From positions 1 to 5,324 of the forward strand of contig QMUE01000116.1 in assembly GCA_003663535.1 (NCBI GenBank): a stretch of 5,324 bases of DNA. The letters are read 5' to 3'. Below are positions 1 to 5,007 of the stretch, piece after piece (within the stretch, counting starts at the first letter, position 1; the number at the start of each line of letters is the position of its first letter). Made by a program: the position numbers and the translations under genes. Origin of the DNA: Thermococci archaeon (lineage in GTDB: Archaea; Methanobacteriota_B; Thermococci; Thermococcales; Thermococcaceae). The notes under the pieces are model-generated. The model saw nothing but the letters and a program-made list of their open reading frames with translations, was not told the origin of the DNA and searched no databases.

Positions 1-340
1 CTCCTCTAAGAGCACTTTGTATCTGTTGGGTAAGTTCCTTAATCTTTTCATTAAGTTTCTGCTCTTGCCTTTCTAAGGCCTTCAAACGCACTTCAAGTGT
101 CTCAACTTTTTCTTTTACCTCTTCCAAGGCCTTTGATTTTGTTGACTTTACAATTAATGTGCCCACTGTTTTGTAGATTGGGATCCCTTCTTCTGTCTTT
201 TCAATCTCTTCAAGAGCTTTTTTGGCATCGTTAAGCTCTACCTGAACTCTTTGCTTTTGTTGAATAACAAGTTGGATCTGCTGTTGGTAACTCTCCAACT
301 GACCTAACAATGCTTGGACTTGTGGTGGAATGTTCTGCAT
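1..340 (-). CDS. pfdB: Prefoldin beta subunit, 3' end cut off by the window
   Basis: Beta subunit of the archaeal prefoldin hexamer (two alpha, four beta), a cytosolic jellyfish-shaped chaperone that holds unfolded proteins and passes them to the thermosome. Reading from the ATG at 340 gives 113 residues starting MQNIPPQVQALLGQL and still open at the edge. Thermococcales homologues are about 117 residues, so only a few codons and the stop are missing. The architecture is typical: an N-terminal coiled-coil helix rich in Q, E and K (about residues 5-50), a beta-hairpin segment around YKTVGTLIVKS (56-66), and a second coiled-coil helix (about 70-112). The start is supported by a strong GGAGGTG at 346-352, five bases before the ATG. 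A TATA element lies just upstream, after the pcc1 stop, so the gene probably has its own promoter although read-through from pcc1 is possible. Identification is from remembered family sequences and is firm. Confidence 0.95.
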   Translation of the reverse strand, partial: MQNIPPQVQALLGQLESYQQQIQLVIQQKQRVQVELNDAKKALEEIEKTEEGIPIYKTVGTLIVKSTKSKALEEVKEKVETLEVRLKALERQEQKLNEKIKELTQQIQSALRG

Positions 341-345
341 AGCAA

Positions 346-352
346 CACCTCC
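346..352 (-). promoter_or_regulatory. Strong Shine-Dalgarno of pfdB
   Basis: Minus-strand GGAGGTG lies five bases before the ATG at 340 and closely matches the archaeal anti-Shine-Dalgarno (ACCUCC). It fixes the start. Another ATG just upstream of it, at 353-355, is out of frame with the gene. Confidence 0.8.
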
Positions 353-385
353 ATAATCGTGATTCCGAGCTATACTCTCAGAGAA

Positions 386-396
386 CATTTAAATAG
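386..396 (-). promoter_or_regulatory. Putative TATA element for pfdB
   Basis: Minus-strand CTATTTAAATG lies in the 60-bp gap between the pcc1 stop (401) and the pfdB start (340). With the usual archaeal spacing of about 25 bases, transcription would begin near 365, leaving a leader of about 25 bases that contains the Shine-Dalgarno. The BRE side is poor in purines, so this is a moderate-strength prediction. Confidence 0.5.
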
Positions 397-400
397 TTAA

Positions 401-643
401 CTAAAGCTCAGCAACATCAAGGGCAACTTTAATCCATCGGAGGTAAGAATTGATAGTGCCTCTTAAAGCGGAGTTGTCCTCTGCAGTAAATCTCATTATT
501 ATTGTGGAGCCGTTCAAAGAAAAATCTAACCTGCTTCTCCTATATGGAACAGTTTTGTGCTCAAAAAGAACGCTTTCATAAACAATCTTTGCAATTTCTT
601 CGTTTGGGAAGTCTAGTTCAATTGAACCTTTTATCCGGCTCAT
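401..643 (-). CDS. pcc1: KEOPS complex subunit Pcc1
   Basis: Small dimerising subunit of KEOPS (Kae1-Bud32-Cgi121-Pcc1), the complex that transfers threonylcarbamoyl to A37 of ANN-decoding tRNAs (t6A). Pcc1 dimerises, binds Kae1 and helps bind tRNA. The product is 80 residues. It begins MSRIKGSIELDFPNEEIAK (first beta strand and helix), has a central PYRRSRLDFSL strand, and ends with the signature AEDNSALRGTINSYLRW (54-70) found in the Pcc1/LAGE3 family. The reading frame is open up to 712, but the ATG at 643 is chosen because the family starts here, GAGG lies four bases upstream (648-651), and it overlaps the Brix stop as ATGA (640-643), a translational coupling arrangement. The longer form would add 23 residues unlike the family. 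It is the last gene of the Brix-pcc1 unit. The other KEOPS genes are not in the window. Confidence 0.92.
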   Translation of the reverse strand: MSRIKGSIELDFPNEEIAKIVYESVLFEHKTVPYRRSRLDFSLNGSTIIMRFTAEDNSALRGTINSYLRWIKVALDVAEL

Positions 644-1272
644 ACTTCCTCGCTCCTCTTGATACCGAGCTTTTCCTTGTAATCCCATCTCCGGCCATCT
701 TCCATTATCCATATTTTAACACTTATCAAGGGGCCTACTGGATTTTCTTTTGAAACATCAAAGCGATAGAAATTTACCGCCATGCCCCTAGGATGCGGTT
801 CTACAACTCCAAGAACGTCTGTATTATATTTATCAGCTATATGTCGAAGAGTTCTCTCGTCTCTCGGAACAAATTTCCCATTTGTGAGCTCAGCAAAGAC
901 CTGTCCAAATGTAACATGATCAAGCCCCACATTTTCAGCCGTTGTAATTATGAGTGCCATTTCCTCCCTAATCGGCCTAATATTTCTAAACCCCATTTCT
1001 CGCTGAAGTTTAATACCGTGAAGGTAAAGATAGCCCATATATGCCCAATCCTCTGGAGAAACCTTGATAAAAGTCATTTTAAGAGGATTACCTTTCCAAA
1101 CGTTTATAACCAAAAGCCTTTCGTATCCCCTGTCGTATGCTTCAACAAGAAGGTCTTGCACGGTCTTTTTACCTCTAGTCAAATAGGTCGAGTTTGGAAA
1201 AATACGCTCTAAGTCATGCCCAAAGCTTCTTGTCCTCCTTGTAGGTCGATGGGAAGTTGTTATTAGCATCAT
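640..1272 (-). CDS. Brix-domain (Imp4-like) ribosome biogenesis protein
   Basis: Archaeal single-domain member of the Brix/Imp4 superfamily, whose eukaryotic relatives (Imp4, Rpf1, Rpf2, Brx1, Ssf1) bind pre-rRNA during ribosomal subunit assembly. A role in rRNA maturation is inferred from that family. The product is 210 residues, about the usual archaeal size. Visible landmarks are the N-terminal TTSHRPTRRTRSFGHDLERI (residues 5-24), the LLVINVWKGNPLKMTFI strand region (53-69), and a C-terminal half ending with ISVKIWIMEDGRRWDYKEKL. There is no zinc-binding or transmembrane feature. Tandem ATG codons at 1272 and 1269 are both possible starts, and the Shine-Dalgarno is weak (GTGA eight to nine bases upstream). 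A good TATA box lies about 32 bases upstream, implying a short leader. The stop overlaps the pcc1 start in ATGA. Family assignment is confident; the exact rRNA target is unknown. Confidence 0.9.
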   Translation of the reverse strand: MMLITTSHRPTRRTRSFGHDLERIFPNSTYLTRGKKTVQDLLVEAYDRGYERLLVINVWKGNPLKMTFIKVSPEDWAYMGYLYLHGIKLQREMGFRNIRPIREEMALIITTAENVGLDHVTFGQVFAELTNGKFVPRDERTLRHIADKYNTDVLGVVEPHPRGMAVNFYRFDVSKENPVGPLISVKIWIMEDGRRWDYKEKLGIKRSEEV

Positions 1273-1303
1273 TTCTGGTCACTTGTGAGTTTATCAAAAA
1301 TAA

Positions 1304-1317
1304 GTTATAAAGCTTTT
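1304..1317 (-). promoter_or_regulatory. Promoter (BRE + TATA) of the Brix-pcc1 unit
   Basis: Minus-strand AAAAGC-TTTATAAC matches the archaeal purine-rich BRE followed by TATA. A start site about 25 bases downstream would fall near 1282, giving a leader of only about 10 bases. That fits the weak Shine-Dalgarno of the Brix gene. Confidence 0.6.
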
Positions 1318-1327
1318 TGAATGTTTT

Positions 1328-1333
1328 AAAAAA
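1328..1333 (-). terminator. Possible oligo-T terminator after rpoP
   Basis: A run of six T on the minus strand lies about eight bases past the rpoP stop. Archaeal termination uses T-runs without a required hairpin, but a single T6 tract is weak, so some read-through into the Brix gene is likely. Confidence 0.4.
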
Positions 1334-1340
1334 GCAGAAT

Positions 1341-1490
1341 TTAGATGGCTTTAACTCTTCTGCCCACTTTAGGCCTGGGCTTGTAGATTATCTTAGCTCC
1401 GCAGTATGGACAGCGAATCTCCCTAACCGCTGCCAAATCCATTTTGAACTCTTTCCCACATTTTGCACACCTATATAATGCTTCTACCAT
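1341..1490 (-). CDS. rpoP: DNA-directed RNA polymerase subunit P (RPB12 homologue)
   Basis: Small zinc-ribbon subunit of archaeal RNA polymerase, homologous to eukaryotic RPABC4/Rpb12. It sits on the Rpo3/Rpo10 side of the enzyme and supports assembly and open-complex formation. The product is 49 residues, the normal size, reading MVEALYRCAKCGKEF at the start and ending GRRVKAI. One zinc site is formed by C8 and C11 (CAKC) with C27 and C30 (CPYC), followed by a basic tail rich in K and R. The ATG at 1490 is preceded by GGTGAT (1495-1500), four bases away. It lies 27 bases after the L37Ae stop and is almost certainly co-transcribed with it, a pairing common in archaea. Confidence 0.95.
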   Translation of the reverse strand: MVEALYRCAKCGKEFKMDLAAVREIRCPYCGAKIIYKPRPKVGRRVKAI

Positions 1491-1500
1491 AGTTATCACC

Positions 1501-1510
1501 AAAAATTTTT
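1501..1510. repeat. AAAAATTTTT palindrome between rpl37ae and rpoP
   Basis: A perfect 10-base AT palindrome lies in the 27-base gap and abuts the rpoP Shine-Dalgarno. Its T5 tract could cause slight attenuation between the two genes, or it may simply be a low-structure ribosome-binding region. No function is shown. Confidence 0.4.
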
Positions 1511-1517
1511 AAGGGGC

Positions 1518-1775
1518 TCATGGACTTGAGACGCCCCTCTTAGCAATTCTCCCGGCTGGTGTGGCTGGCAAATAAGCTCCTCCAGCGAAAGTTGCGCCAC
1601 ATTTCTGACATTGCCATATTCCTGTGCTTATTCTCTTAACAGCCTTTCTGCCACATACTGGGCAAGTATGCTTCTGTCTCATTTTCTCCTCTACTGCAGC
1701 TACTCTTCTTCTAATCTTGAGGCCGTATCTTGGACCAAACCTTCCAGCGGATCCTACTTTTTTAGTTCTTGGCAT
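1518..1775 (-). CDS. rpl37ae: 50S ribosomal protein L37Ae (eL43)
   Basis: Zinc-ribbon protein of the large ribosomal subunit, shared by archaea and eukaryotes and absent from bacteria; it binds 23S rRNA. The 85-residue product starts [20 protein letters not shown], a hallmark rRNA-binding basic segment. A zinc ribbon follows with C38 and C41 (CPVC) and C56 and C59 (CQKC), and then the conserved [12 protein letters not shown] motif (64-75). The ATG at 1775 is chosen because GAGGTGAT (1780-1787) lies just upstream. The in-frame ATG at 1781 and GTG at 1784 lie inside that ribosome-binding site and cannot sensibly serve as starts. It is first in the rpl37ae-rpoP unit, behind two candidate promoters, and its gap separates it from the exosome genes. 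Confidence 0.95.
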   Translation of the reverse strand: MPRTKKVGSAGRFGPRYGLKIRRRVAAVEEKMRQKHTCPVCGRKAVKRISTGIWQCQKCGATFAGGAYLPATPAGRIAKRGVSSP

Positions 1776-1779
1776 GATC

Positions 1780-1787
1780 ATCACCTC
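1780..1787 (-). promoter_or_regulatory. Shine-Dalgarno that sets the rpl37ae start
   Basis: Minus-strand GAGGTGAT is a near-perfect complement to the archaeal 16S rRNA tail and sits four bases before the ATG at 1775. It overlaps two upstream in-frame start-like codons and so rules them out. Confidence 0.8.
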
Positions 1788-1823
1788 TAGTGATCTTAAA
1801 CTGAAGGGTATTGAGGAAGTTTC

Positions 1824-1839
1824 ATTTAAAAGGCTTTTC
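1824..1839 (-). promoter_or_regulatory. Proximal promoter of rpl37ae-rpoP
   Basis: Minus-strand GAAAAG-CC-TTTTAAAT gives a purine BRE-like block and a TATA box about 50 bases before the start codon. Predicted initiation near 1802 would leave a leader of about 27 bases with the Shine-Dalgarno. This is the better placed of two similar elements. Confidence 0.55.
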
Positions 1840-1868
1840 CTAAACCCAACTAAAAACCCAGAGTTTAG

Positions 1869-1883
1869 TTTATAAACCTTTTC
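1869..1883 (-). promoter_or_regulatory. Distal promoter of rpl37ae-rpoP
   Basis: Minus-strand GAAAAG-G-TTTATAAA is a strong BRE/TATA match, using the same GAAAAG block as the proximal element about 44 bases downstream. Initiation near 1847 would give a leader of about 70 bases. The TATA core is a palindrome (GTTTATAAAC, 1868-1877), but the purine BRE is only on the minus-strand side, favouring minus-strand transcription. Confidence 0.5.
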
Positions 1884-1891
1884 TTGAAAAG
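1878..1891. repeat. Inverted repeat over the distal BRE
   Basis: CTTTTC-TT-GAAAAG is a perfect 6-bp dyad with a 2-base centre. One arm is the BRE of the distal rpl37ae promoter. The position would suit an operator that blocks TFB, but no known regulator motif is recognised. Confidence 0.4.
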
Positions 1892-1931
1892 CTTGTAAAT
1901 TAGAATTTCACTTTATTGGGCCCCTACTGCC

Positions 1932-1957
1932 TTAAAGAGAAATTTGTTAAAGAGAAA
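1932..1957 (-). repeat. 11-base direct repeat in the rrp42 3' region
   Basis: Minus-strand TTTCTCTTTAA occurs at 1947-1957 and again at 1932-1942, with a 4-base spacer. Both copies are pyrimidine-rich and sit just downstream of the main T-tracts after rrp42. They may extend the termination region or be a local duplication. Confidence 0.5.
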
Positions 1958-1974
1958 ATCCAAAAGAAAAAAGG
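1955..1974 (-). terminator. T-rich terminator of the psmA-SBDS-exosome unit
   Basis: About 20 bases past the rrp42 stop the minus strand carries T6 (1967-1972), T4 (1962-1965) and T4 (1955-1958) tracts with no clear hairpin. This is the normal form of intrinsic termination in Thermococcales. It separates the exosome unit from rpl37ae-rpoP. Confidence 0.65.
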
Positions 1975-1992
1975 CCATAAATCAGTCTTTCT

Positions 1993-2799
1993 TTACAATC
2001 CGGGGATTTTCTCCCTAATTTCACTAGCCTTCTTGTATGCCAAATCTGTCACATAAGCAATCTCCTCGAGCTTAAAGCTCCCGCCTTCGCTTTTTTGAAC
2101 TGCCGAGATATACCCATTTTCATCAGTTGTTATCGTTATCTTACCATCCATGACTTGTTCTTCCTCAAAGTTTGGATCTACGACTAAGTTGCCCCCAATT
2201 TTTGCGAGAGTTACTGGGATTGGGATCCTCGTTACTGGAAGTTTTTCATATTCTTCCAGCATTACTACTTCCTCAGTTTCCTCATTGTACTCTACTTTTG
2301 GAATTCTCGTGCTCAACAATGCTGCAATTGCACCTATTCCCGATGCATCTAAGAGGTTGCCATCGTGATCCAAAACGTGTACGTCTATAAAAACCACTCT
2401 AACCAACTTTCCTGGAACTATAACAAGTTTCTCAAGGTCAATTGCCTGACTTTCTCTTATTCCTCTATCAACAACTCTTGCAAGCTCTATGGCCCTCTCA
2501 TCTGGTGGCCCTGGTTCAAAAGTTGGTGATGCCAGTGGGACAAACTCAACGTTGGTTGTTATCACACCCATGTTGGGCAAATCTGGGAAGGGCTCCCCTA
2601 AGTCAACTTTTATACCAACAAGAATCTGAGTATCCCCAAGTTTTACTAAAGCAGAACCTTCAGCTTTTTCTATCACATTCGTTTCGACTGTTAGAGGTCT
2701 AAAATCCTCTAAACCTCTGCCATCTATTCTCTTGTCCTCCTTGAGTAATTGCAAGATGTGATCTTTCATTATTGAAGCCATTATTTCCATTTCACTCAC
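1993..2799 (-). CDS. rrp42: Exosome complex component Rrp42 (RNase PH-like, non-catalytic)
   Basis: RNase PH-fold subunit that alternates with Rrp41 in the hexameric exosome ring. It has no phosphorolytic activity of its own but shapes the active site and RNA path. The product is 268 residues; homologues are near 270-275. Landmarks are [14 protein letters not shown] (23-36), [12 protein letters not shown] (44-55), [20 protein letters not shown] (87-106), DRGIRES (111-117), [17 protein letters not shown] (136-152) and the C-terminal [13 protein letters not shown] and [10 protein letters not shown]. The start is uncertain. A GTG at 2799 matches the N-terminus of relatives (MSxxEI) and overlaps the rrp41 stop by 8 bases, but its Shine-Dalgarno GAGGT (2802-2806) is only two bases away. 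The ATG at 2790 has an ideally spaced AGGTGA (2796-2801) and would give 265 residues. The C-terminus (REKIPGL) is several residues shorter than usual. It is last in the exosome unit, before a T-rich terminator. Confidence 0.94.
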   Translation of the reverse strand: MSEMEIMASIMKDHILQLLKEDKRIDGRGLEDFRPLTVETNVIEKAEGSALVKLGDTQILVGIKVDLGEPFPDLPNMGVITTNVEFVPLASPTFEPGPPDERAIELARVVDRGIRESQAIDLEKLVIVPGKLVRVVFIDVHVLDHDGNLLDASGIGAIAALLSTRIPKVEYNEETEEVVMLEEYEKLPVTRIPIPVTLAKIGGNLVVDPNFEEEQVMDGKITITTDENGYISAVQKSEGGSFKLEEIAYVTDLAYKKASEIREKIPGL

Positions 2800-3535
2800 C
2801 TACCTCTTCTACTATTTTGAGATACTTTTCTCTCAAAGCCTCTCTTTGCTTCTGATAGACTGCCTTTGCTCCTTTTATTGCAAGTTTCACTGCTTCGAGG
2901 AACTCTTCCTTAGTTAGATAGCCATCCATTTGAAGTAGAGTTATATCGTTCTTTATTGGCATTATAGCTACTGGAACATCCGCTTCTCCATAATTATCCT
3001 CTTCCTTATTGAGATCAAGGGCTATCTCTCCATCTATTTTCCCAGCTGCACATGCCGCAACAAGATCCTTCATAGGAATTCCAGCATCGGCTAAAGCCAA
3101 AGAAGCTGCTGTGATTCCAGCCACTCTTGTGCCAGCATCAGCTTGGAGAACTTCTATAAAGATGTCTATTGAAGTTCTCGGAAATAGTTCAAGAATAACT
3201 GCTGGTTCTAAGGCTCCTCTTATAACTTTGCTTATCTCAACGCTTCTTCTATCTGGTCCGGGTTTTTTTCTCTCTTCAACACTAAACGGGGCCATGTTGT
3301 ATCTTACCCTCAAAATGGCCCTATCTGGTTTTTGAAGGTGCTTTGGATGAATTTCTCGTGGACCATAAACTGCAGCCATTATCTTGTTTTTACCCCACTC
3401 AACATAGGCAGAACCATCAGCACTTTTAAGCACTCCAACTTCCATTTTTATTTTTCTAAGTTCATACTTCTTTCTTCCATCAAGTCTATACCCATTTTCA
3501 TCAATAAGCTTGAGTCCTTCAGGCTTTCCCATCAT
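2792..3535 (-). CDS. rrp41: Exosome complex component Rrp41 (catalytic RNase PH subunit)
   Basis: Catalytic subunit of the archaeal exosome: 3'-to-5' phosphorolytic degradation of RNA, and the reverse addition of A-rich tails, in the cytosol. Three Rrp41-Rrp42 dimers form the ring. The product is 247 residues, the usual length, with the RNase PH fold throughout. Landmarks are [18 protein letters not shown] (19-36), [11 protein letters not shown] (41-51), the [10 protein letters not shown] loop (57-66), [13 protein letters not shown] (78-90), and [20 protein letters not shown] (130-149). The phosphate-binding arginines R96 and R97 (PDRRS) and the metal/acid residues D180 and D186 ([11 protein letters not shown]) match the positions known from Sulfolobus Rrp41 with a shift of two, so it should be active. 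The first of tandem ATGs at 3535 overlaps the rrp4 stop as ATGA, with AAGGTGA (3542-3548) upstream. Rrp42 follows with its own overlap, supporting near-equal production of ring partners. Confidence 0.97.
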   Translation of the reverse strand: MMGKPEGLKLIDENGYRLDGRKKYELRKIKMEVGVLKSADGSAYVEWGKNKIMAAVYGPREIHPKHLQKPDRAILRVRYNMAPFSVEERKKPGPDRRSVEISKVIRGALEPAVILELFPRTSIDIFIEVLQADAGTRVAGITAASLALADAGIPMKDLVAACAAGKIDGEIALDLNKEEDNYGEADVPVAIMPIKNDITLLQMDGYLTKEEFLEAVKLAIKGAKAVYQKQREALREKYLKIVEEVGE

Positions 3536-4287
3536 TGTCCTTCACCTTCTTCCAATTGCGGAACTTCTTCAATAATTCCCTGTTCTTTAAGCTCGTTTAA
3601 TCTCTTAACAAGCATTTCCCTAACGCGATCTGTCAATCCCTGGGTATGACTTTCTCTGTTGACCTTAAGAATAGCTTCTATGGCCAGTTTTTCAAGTTCT
3701 TCTTTTCTTCCACTAACCCATACCCATCCATTTTGGCCAACAATAATCCTAGTCCCTGTAAGATTCTTTATCATGTTTATCATTGAACCCCCTTTTCCTA
3801 TCAAACGAGGAACTTTTGATGGAGTTATCTCTACTAGCTGGCCTCCTTTTAATGGCCCTCCATTGAATGGCATTCCCTTGGTAATCAAGTCAATCTGATT
3901 AATCTCGTTAAATGCCTTTACTTTTGCGTAGATTATATCTCCTATGTCAAATATCTTCCTTAAATCCGTCTTTAATACATCTACTCGTCCCTCTATCACA
4001 TCTTGCACCCTAAGTCCAGCTTGGTAAGGAGCTCCTATATCAACTATCCAGTTTGAGAATTTTACATCAACTATTTTGCCAATTACTGTATCCCCCACTT
4101 CTGGGATGTATGGCCCTTCTAATGGAACCACCGATACAGTACCATTTGAAACCCTGACTAGTCCAACAACACTTGAGTACAGTCTGTTTCCTTCTTTAAA
4201 AGTTCCTCTTCCATTTTTGAATGGTCCCTGTGCTAAGAGTGTCCCTGGAACCACTAAATCCCTATTTTTTACAAAAATCTTTTTCAT
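3532..4287 (-). CDS. rrp4: Exosome complex RNA-binding cap protein Rrp4
   Basis: Cap subunit that sits as a trimer on the Rrp41-Rrp42 ring and guides RNA, especially A-rich ends, into the pore. The product is 251 residues with the three expected domains. The N-terminal domain (about 1-60) has [11 protein letters not shown] and a G-rich loop [10 protein letters not shown]. The S1 domain (about 62-135) starts [14 protein letters not shown] and holds [13 protein letters not shown]. The KH domain (about 145-210) has the RNA-binding GxxG loop as GKGG (164-167) in [15 protein letters not shown] charged C-terminal tail ([19 protein letters not shown]) ends in acidic residues. The start ATG at 4287 overlaps the SBDS stop as ATGA, with GAGG at 4296-4299 as a ribosome-binding site. 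The gene order SBDS-rrp4-rrp41-rrp42 is the conserved archaeal exosome cluster. Csl4, the alternative cap, is not in the window. Confidence 0.97.
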   Translation of the reverse strand: MKKIFVKNRDLVVPGTLLAQGPFKNGRGTFKEGNRLYSSVVGLVRVSNGTVSVVPLEGPYIPEVGDTVIGKIVDVKFSNWIVDIGAPYQAGLRVQDVIEGRVDVLKTDLRKIFDIGDIIYAKVKAFNEINQIDLITKGMPFNGGPLKGGQLVEITPSKVPRLIGKGGSMINMIKNLTGTRIIVGQNGWVWVSGRKEELEKLAIEAILKVNRESHTQGLTDRVREMLVKRLNELKEQGIIEEVPQLEEGEGQ

Positions 4288-4994
4288 AGTCCCTTCCTCT
4301 CTATAAGTTTAGTTACAACCGTGCCCTTCGTAAGGGCATTCAGTTTCTCATAAAATTCTTCTTCAATTCCACCTGGAATCTCAATCAAAAACATCCAAGA
4401 CCCGTCACTCGCCCATTCTTCCCTTTTTATATTCCCAAATTTTCTTACCTCTCCATAAGCCTTCCCACTATACTCCGATGGTATCTTTACAGCTATTACC
4501 TTTGTTTCAATTTTTAACGGTAGGACCCTTCTCAAAGCTTTTATTGCATCTGGAACTTGGGCCTGCGCATCTTTGAATATGTCCACTCTTACCCCCACAT
4601 CTTCCATTGCTTTGAGAATTCTATCTGGGGGGTGGGGATAGCCACTTCTCGGGTCAACTGCATTCCGATGGATTATCATGGCTATTCGCTTTTTCTTATC
4701 TTCAAGCATCTGCTTTCTCTGCTCCGCTGTAAGCTGAACTTCTCCCTTTCGGAGAATTATCTTCGCGACTTCATAAGGGTCACTTGTTCCAAAAATCTTT
4801 TCCATTTCATGTTCACTTGCCTTACCCCCTTTATGCGCATCTTTAAAAATATAAGGGGTGGCGAGAATTTCTTCAACAGGAAGTTCTTTGCCTTCTTTGA
4901 AGTCTCTGGCCAAATATGGATCTACTAGTATTTCAAAATTTTCTCCATGTGTCTTCAATCTAGCAATCACTGCTTTGTCGATACTCACTGGCAT
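4284..4994 (-). CDS. Ribosome maturation protein SBDS/Sdo1 homologue
   Basis: Archaeal orthologue of human SBDS (Shwachman-Bodian-Diamond syndrome) and yeast Sdo1, which in eukaryotes works with EFL1 GTPase to release eIF6 from the 60S subunit. A related large-subunit quality-control or maturation role is inferred here. The product is 236 residues with three domains. The N-terminal FYSH domain (about 1-88) has [19 protein letters not shown] and the KGGKAS loop (55-60). A helical middle domain (about 90-160) has [18 protein letters not shown] and ILKAM. The C-terminal ferredoxin-like RNA-binding domain (about 162-236) has [20 protein letters not shown] and [19 protein letters not shown]. The ATG at 4994 is chosen over an in-frame ATG at 5000 because the Shine-Dalgarno GAGGTGA (5001-5007) directly abuts the latter and is six bases from the former. 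The gene begins 11 bases after the psmA stop and overlaps rrp4 by ATGA. Confidence 0.95.
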   Translation of the reverse strand: MPVSIDKAVIARLKTHGENFEILVDPYLARDFKEGKELPVEEILATPYIFKDAHKGGKASEHEMEKIFGTSDPYEVAKIILRKGEVQLTAEQRKQMLEDKKKRIAMIIHRNAVDPRSGYPHPPDRILKAMEDVGVRVDIFKDAQAQVPDAIKALRRVLPLKIETKVIAVKIPSEYSGKAYGEVRKFGNIKREEWASDGSWMFLIEIPGGIEEEFYEKLNALTKGTVVTKLIERKGL

Positions 4995-5000
4995 AAGCAT

Positions 5001-5007
5001 TCACCTC
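5001..5007 (-). promoter_or_regulatory. Shine-Dalgarno of the SBDS gene, inside the psmA stop region
   Basis: Minus-strand GAGGTGA overlaps the TGA stop of psmA (5006-5008) and sits six bases before the ATG at 4994. Ribosomes finishing psmA therefore land on this site, suggesting coupled translation. It also rules out the ATG at 5000. Confidence 0.75.

Noticed and set aside
644..712. A longer N-terminus for Pcc1
   Set aside because: The extra 23 residues are the Brix 3' coding region read in another frame and do not look like Pcc1. The ATG at 643 has a ribosome-binding site and the ATGA overlap.
793..1212. A 139-codon open frame on the plus strand
   Set aside because: It is antisense to the clearly identified Brix gene, has no ribosome-binding site or promoter and resembles no family; it is a by-product of the opposite coding strand.
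1776..1784. Upstream GTG and ATG starts for L37Ae
   Set aside because: Both lie inside the Shine-Dalgarno GAGGTGAT, and the family N-terminus begins at the ATG at 1775.
1777..1787. GTGATGA, matching a C box (RUGAUGA) of a C/D guide RNA
   Set aside because: The match is explained by the rpl37ae ribosome-binding site and ATGATC sequence, and I saw no correctly spaced D', C' and D boxes around it.
1917..1924. GGGCCC palindrome in the rrp42-rpl37ae gap
   Set aside because: A six-base palindrome without loop or flanking pairing is expected by chance and gives no stable hairpin.
4557..4928. A 123-codon open frame on the plus strand
   Set aside because: It lies fully antisense to the SBDS gene, and the translation is rich in F, H and C with no recognisable domain. 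The other plus-strand frames within rrp42, rrp41 and rrp4 were rejected for the same reason.
4995..5000. Upstream ATG start for SBDS at 5000
   Set aside because: It directly abuts the Shine-Dalgarno with no spacing; the ATG at 4994 has correct spacing and gives the family N-terminus.
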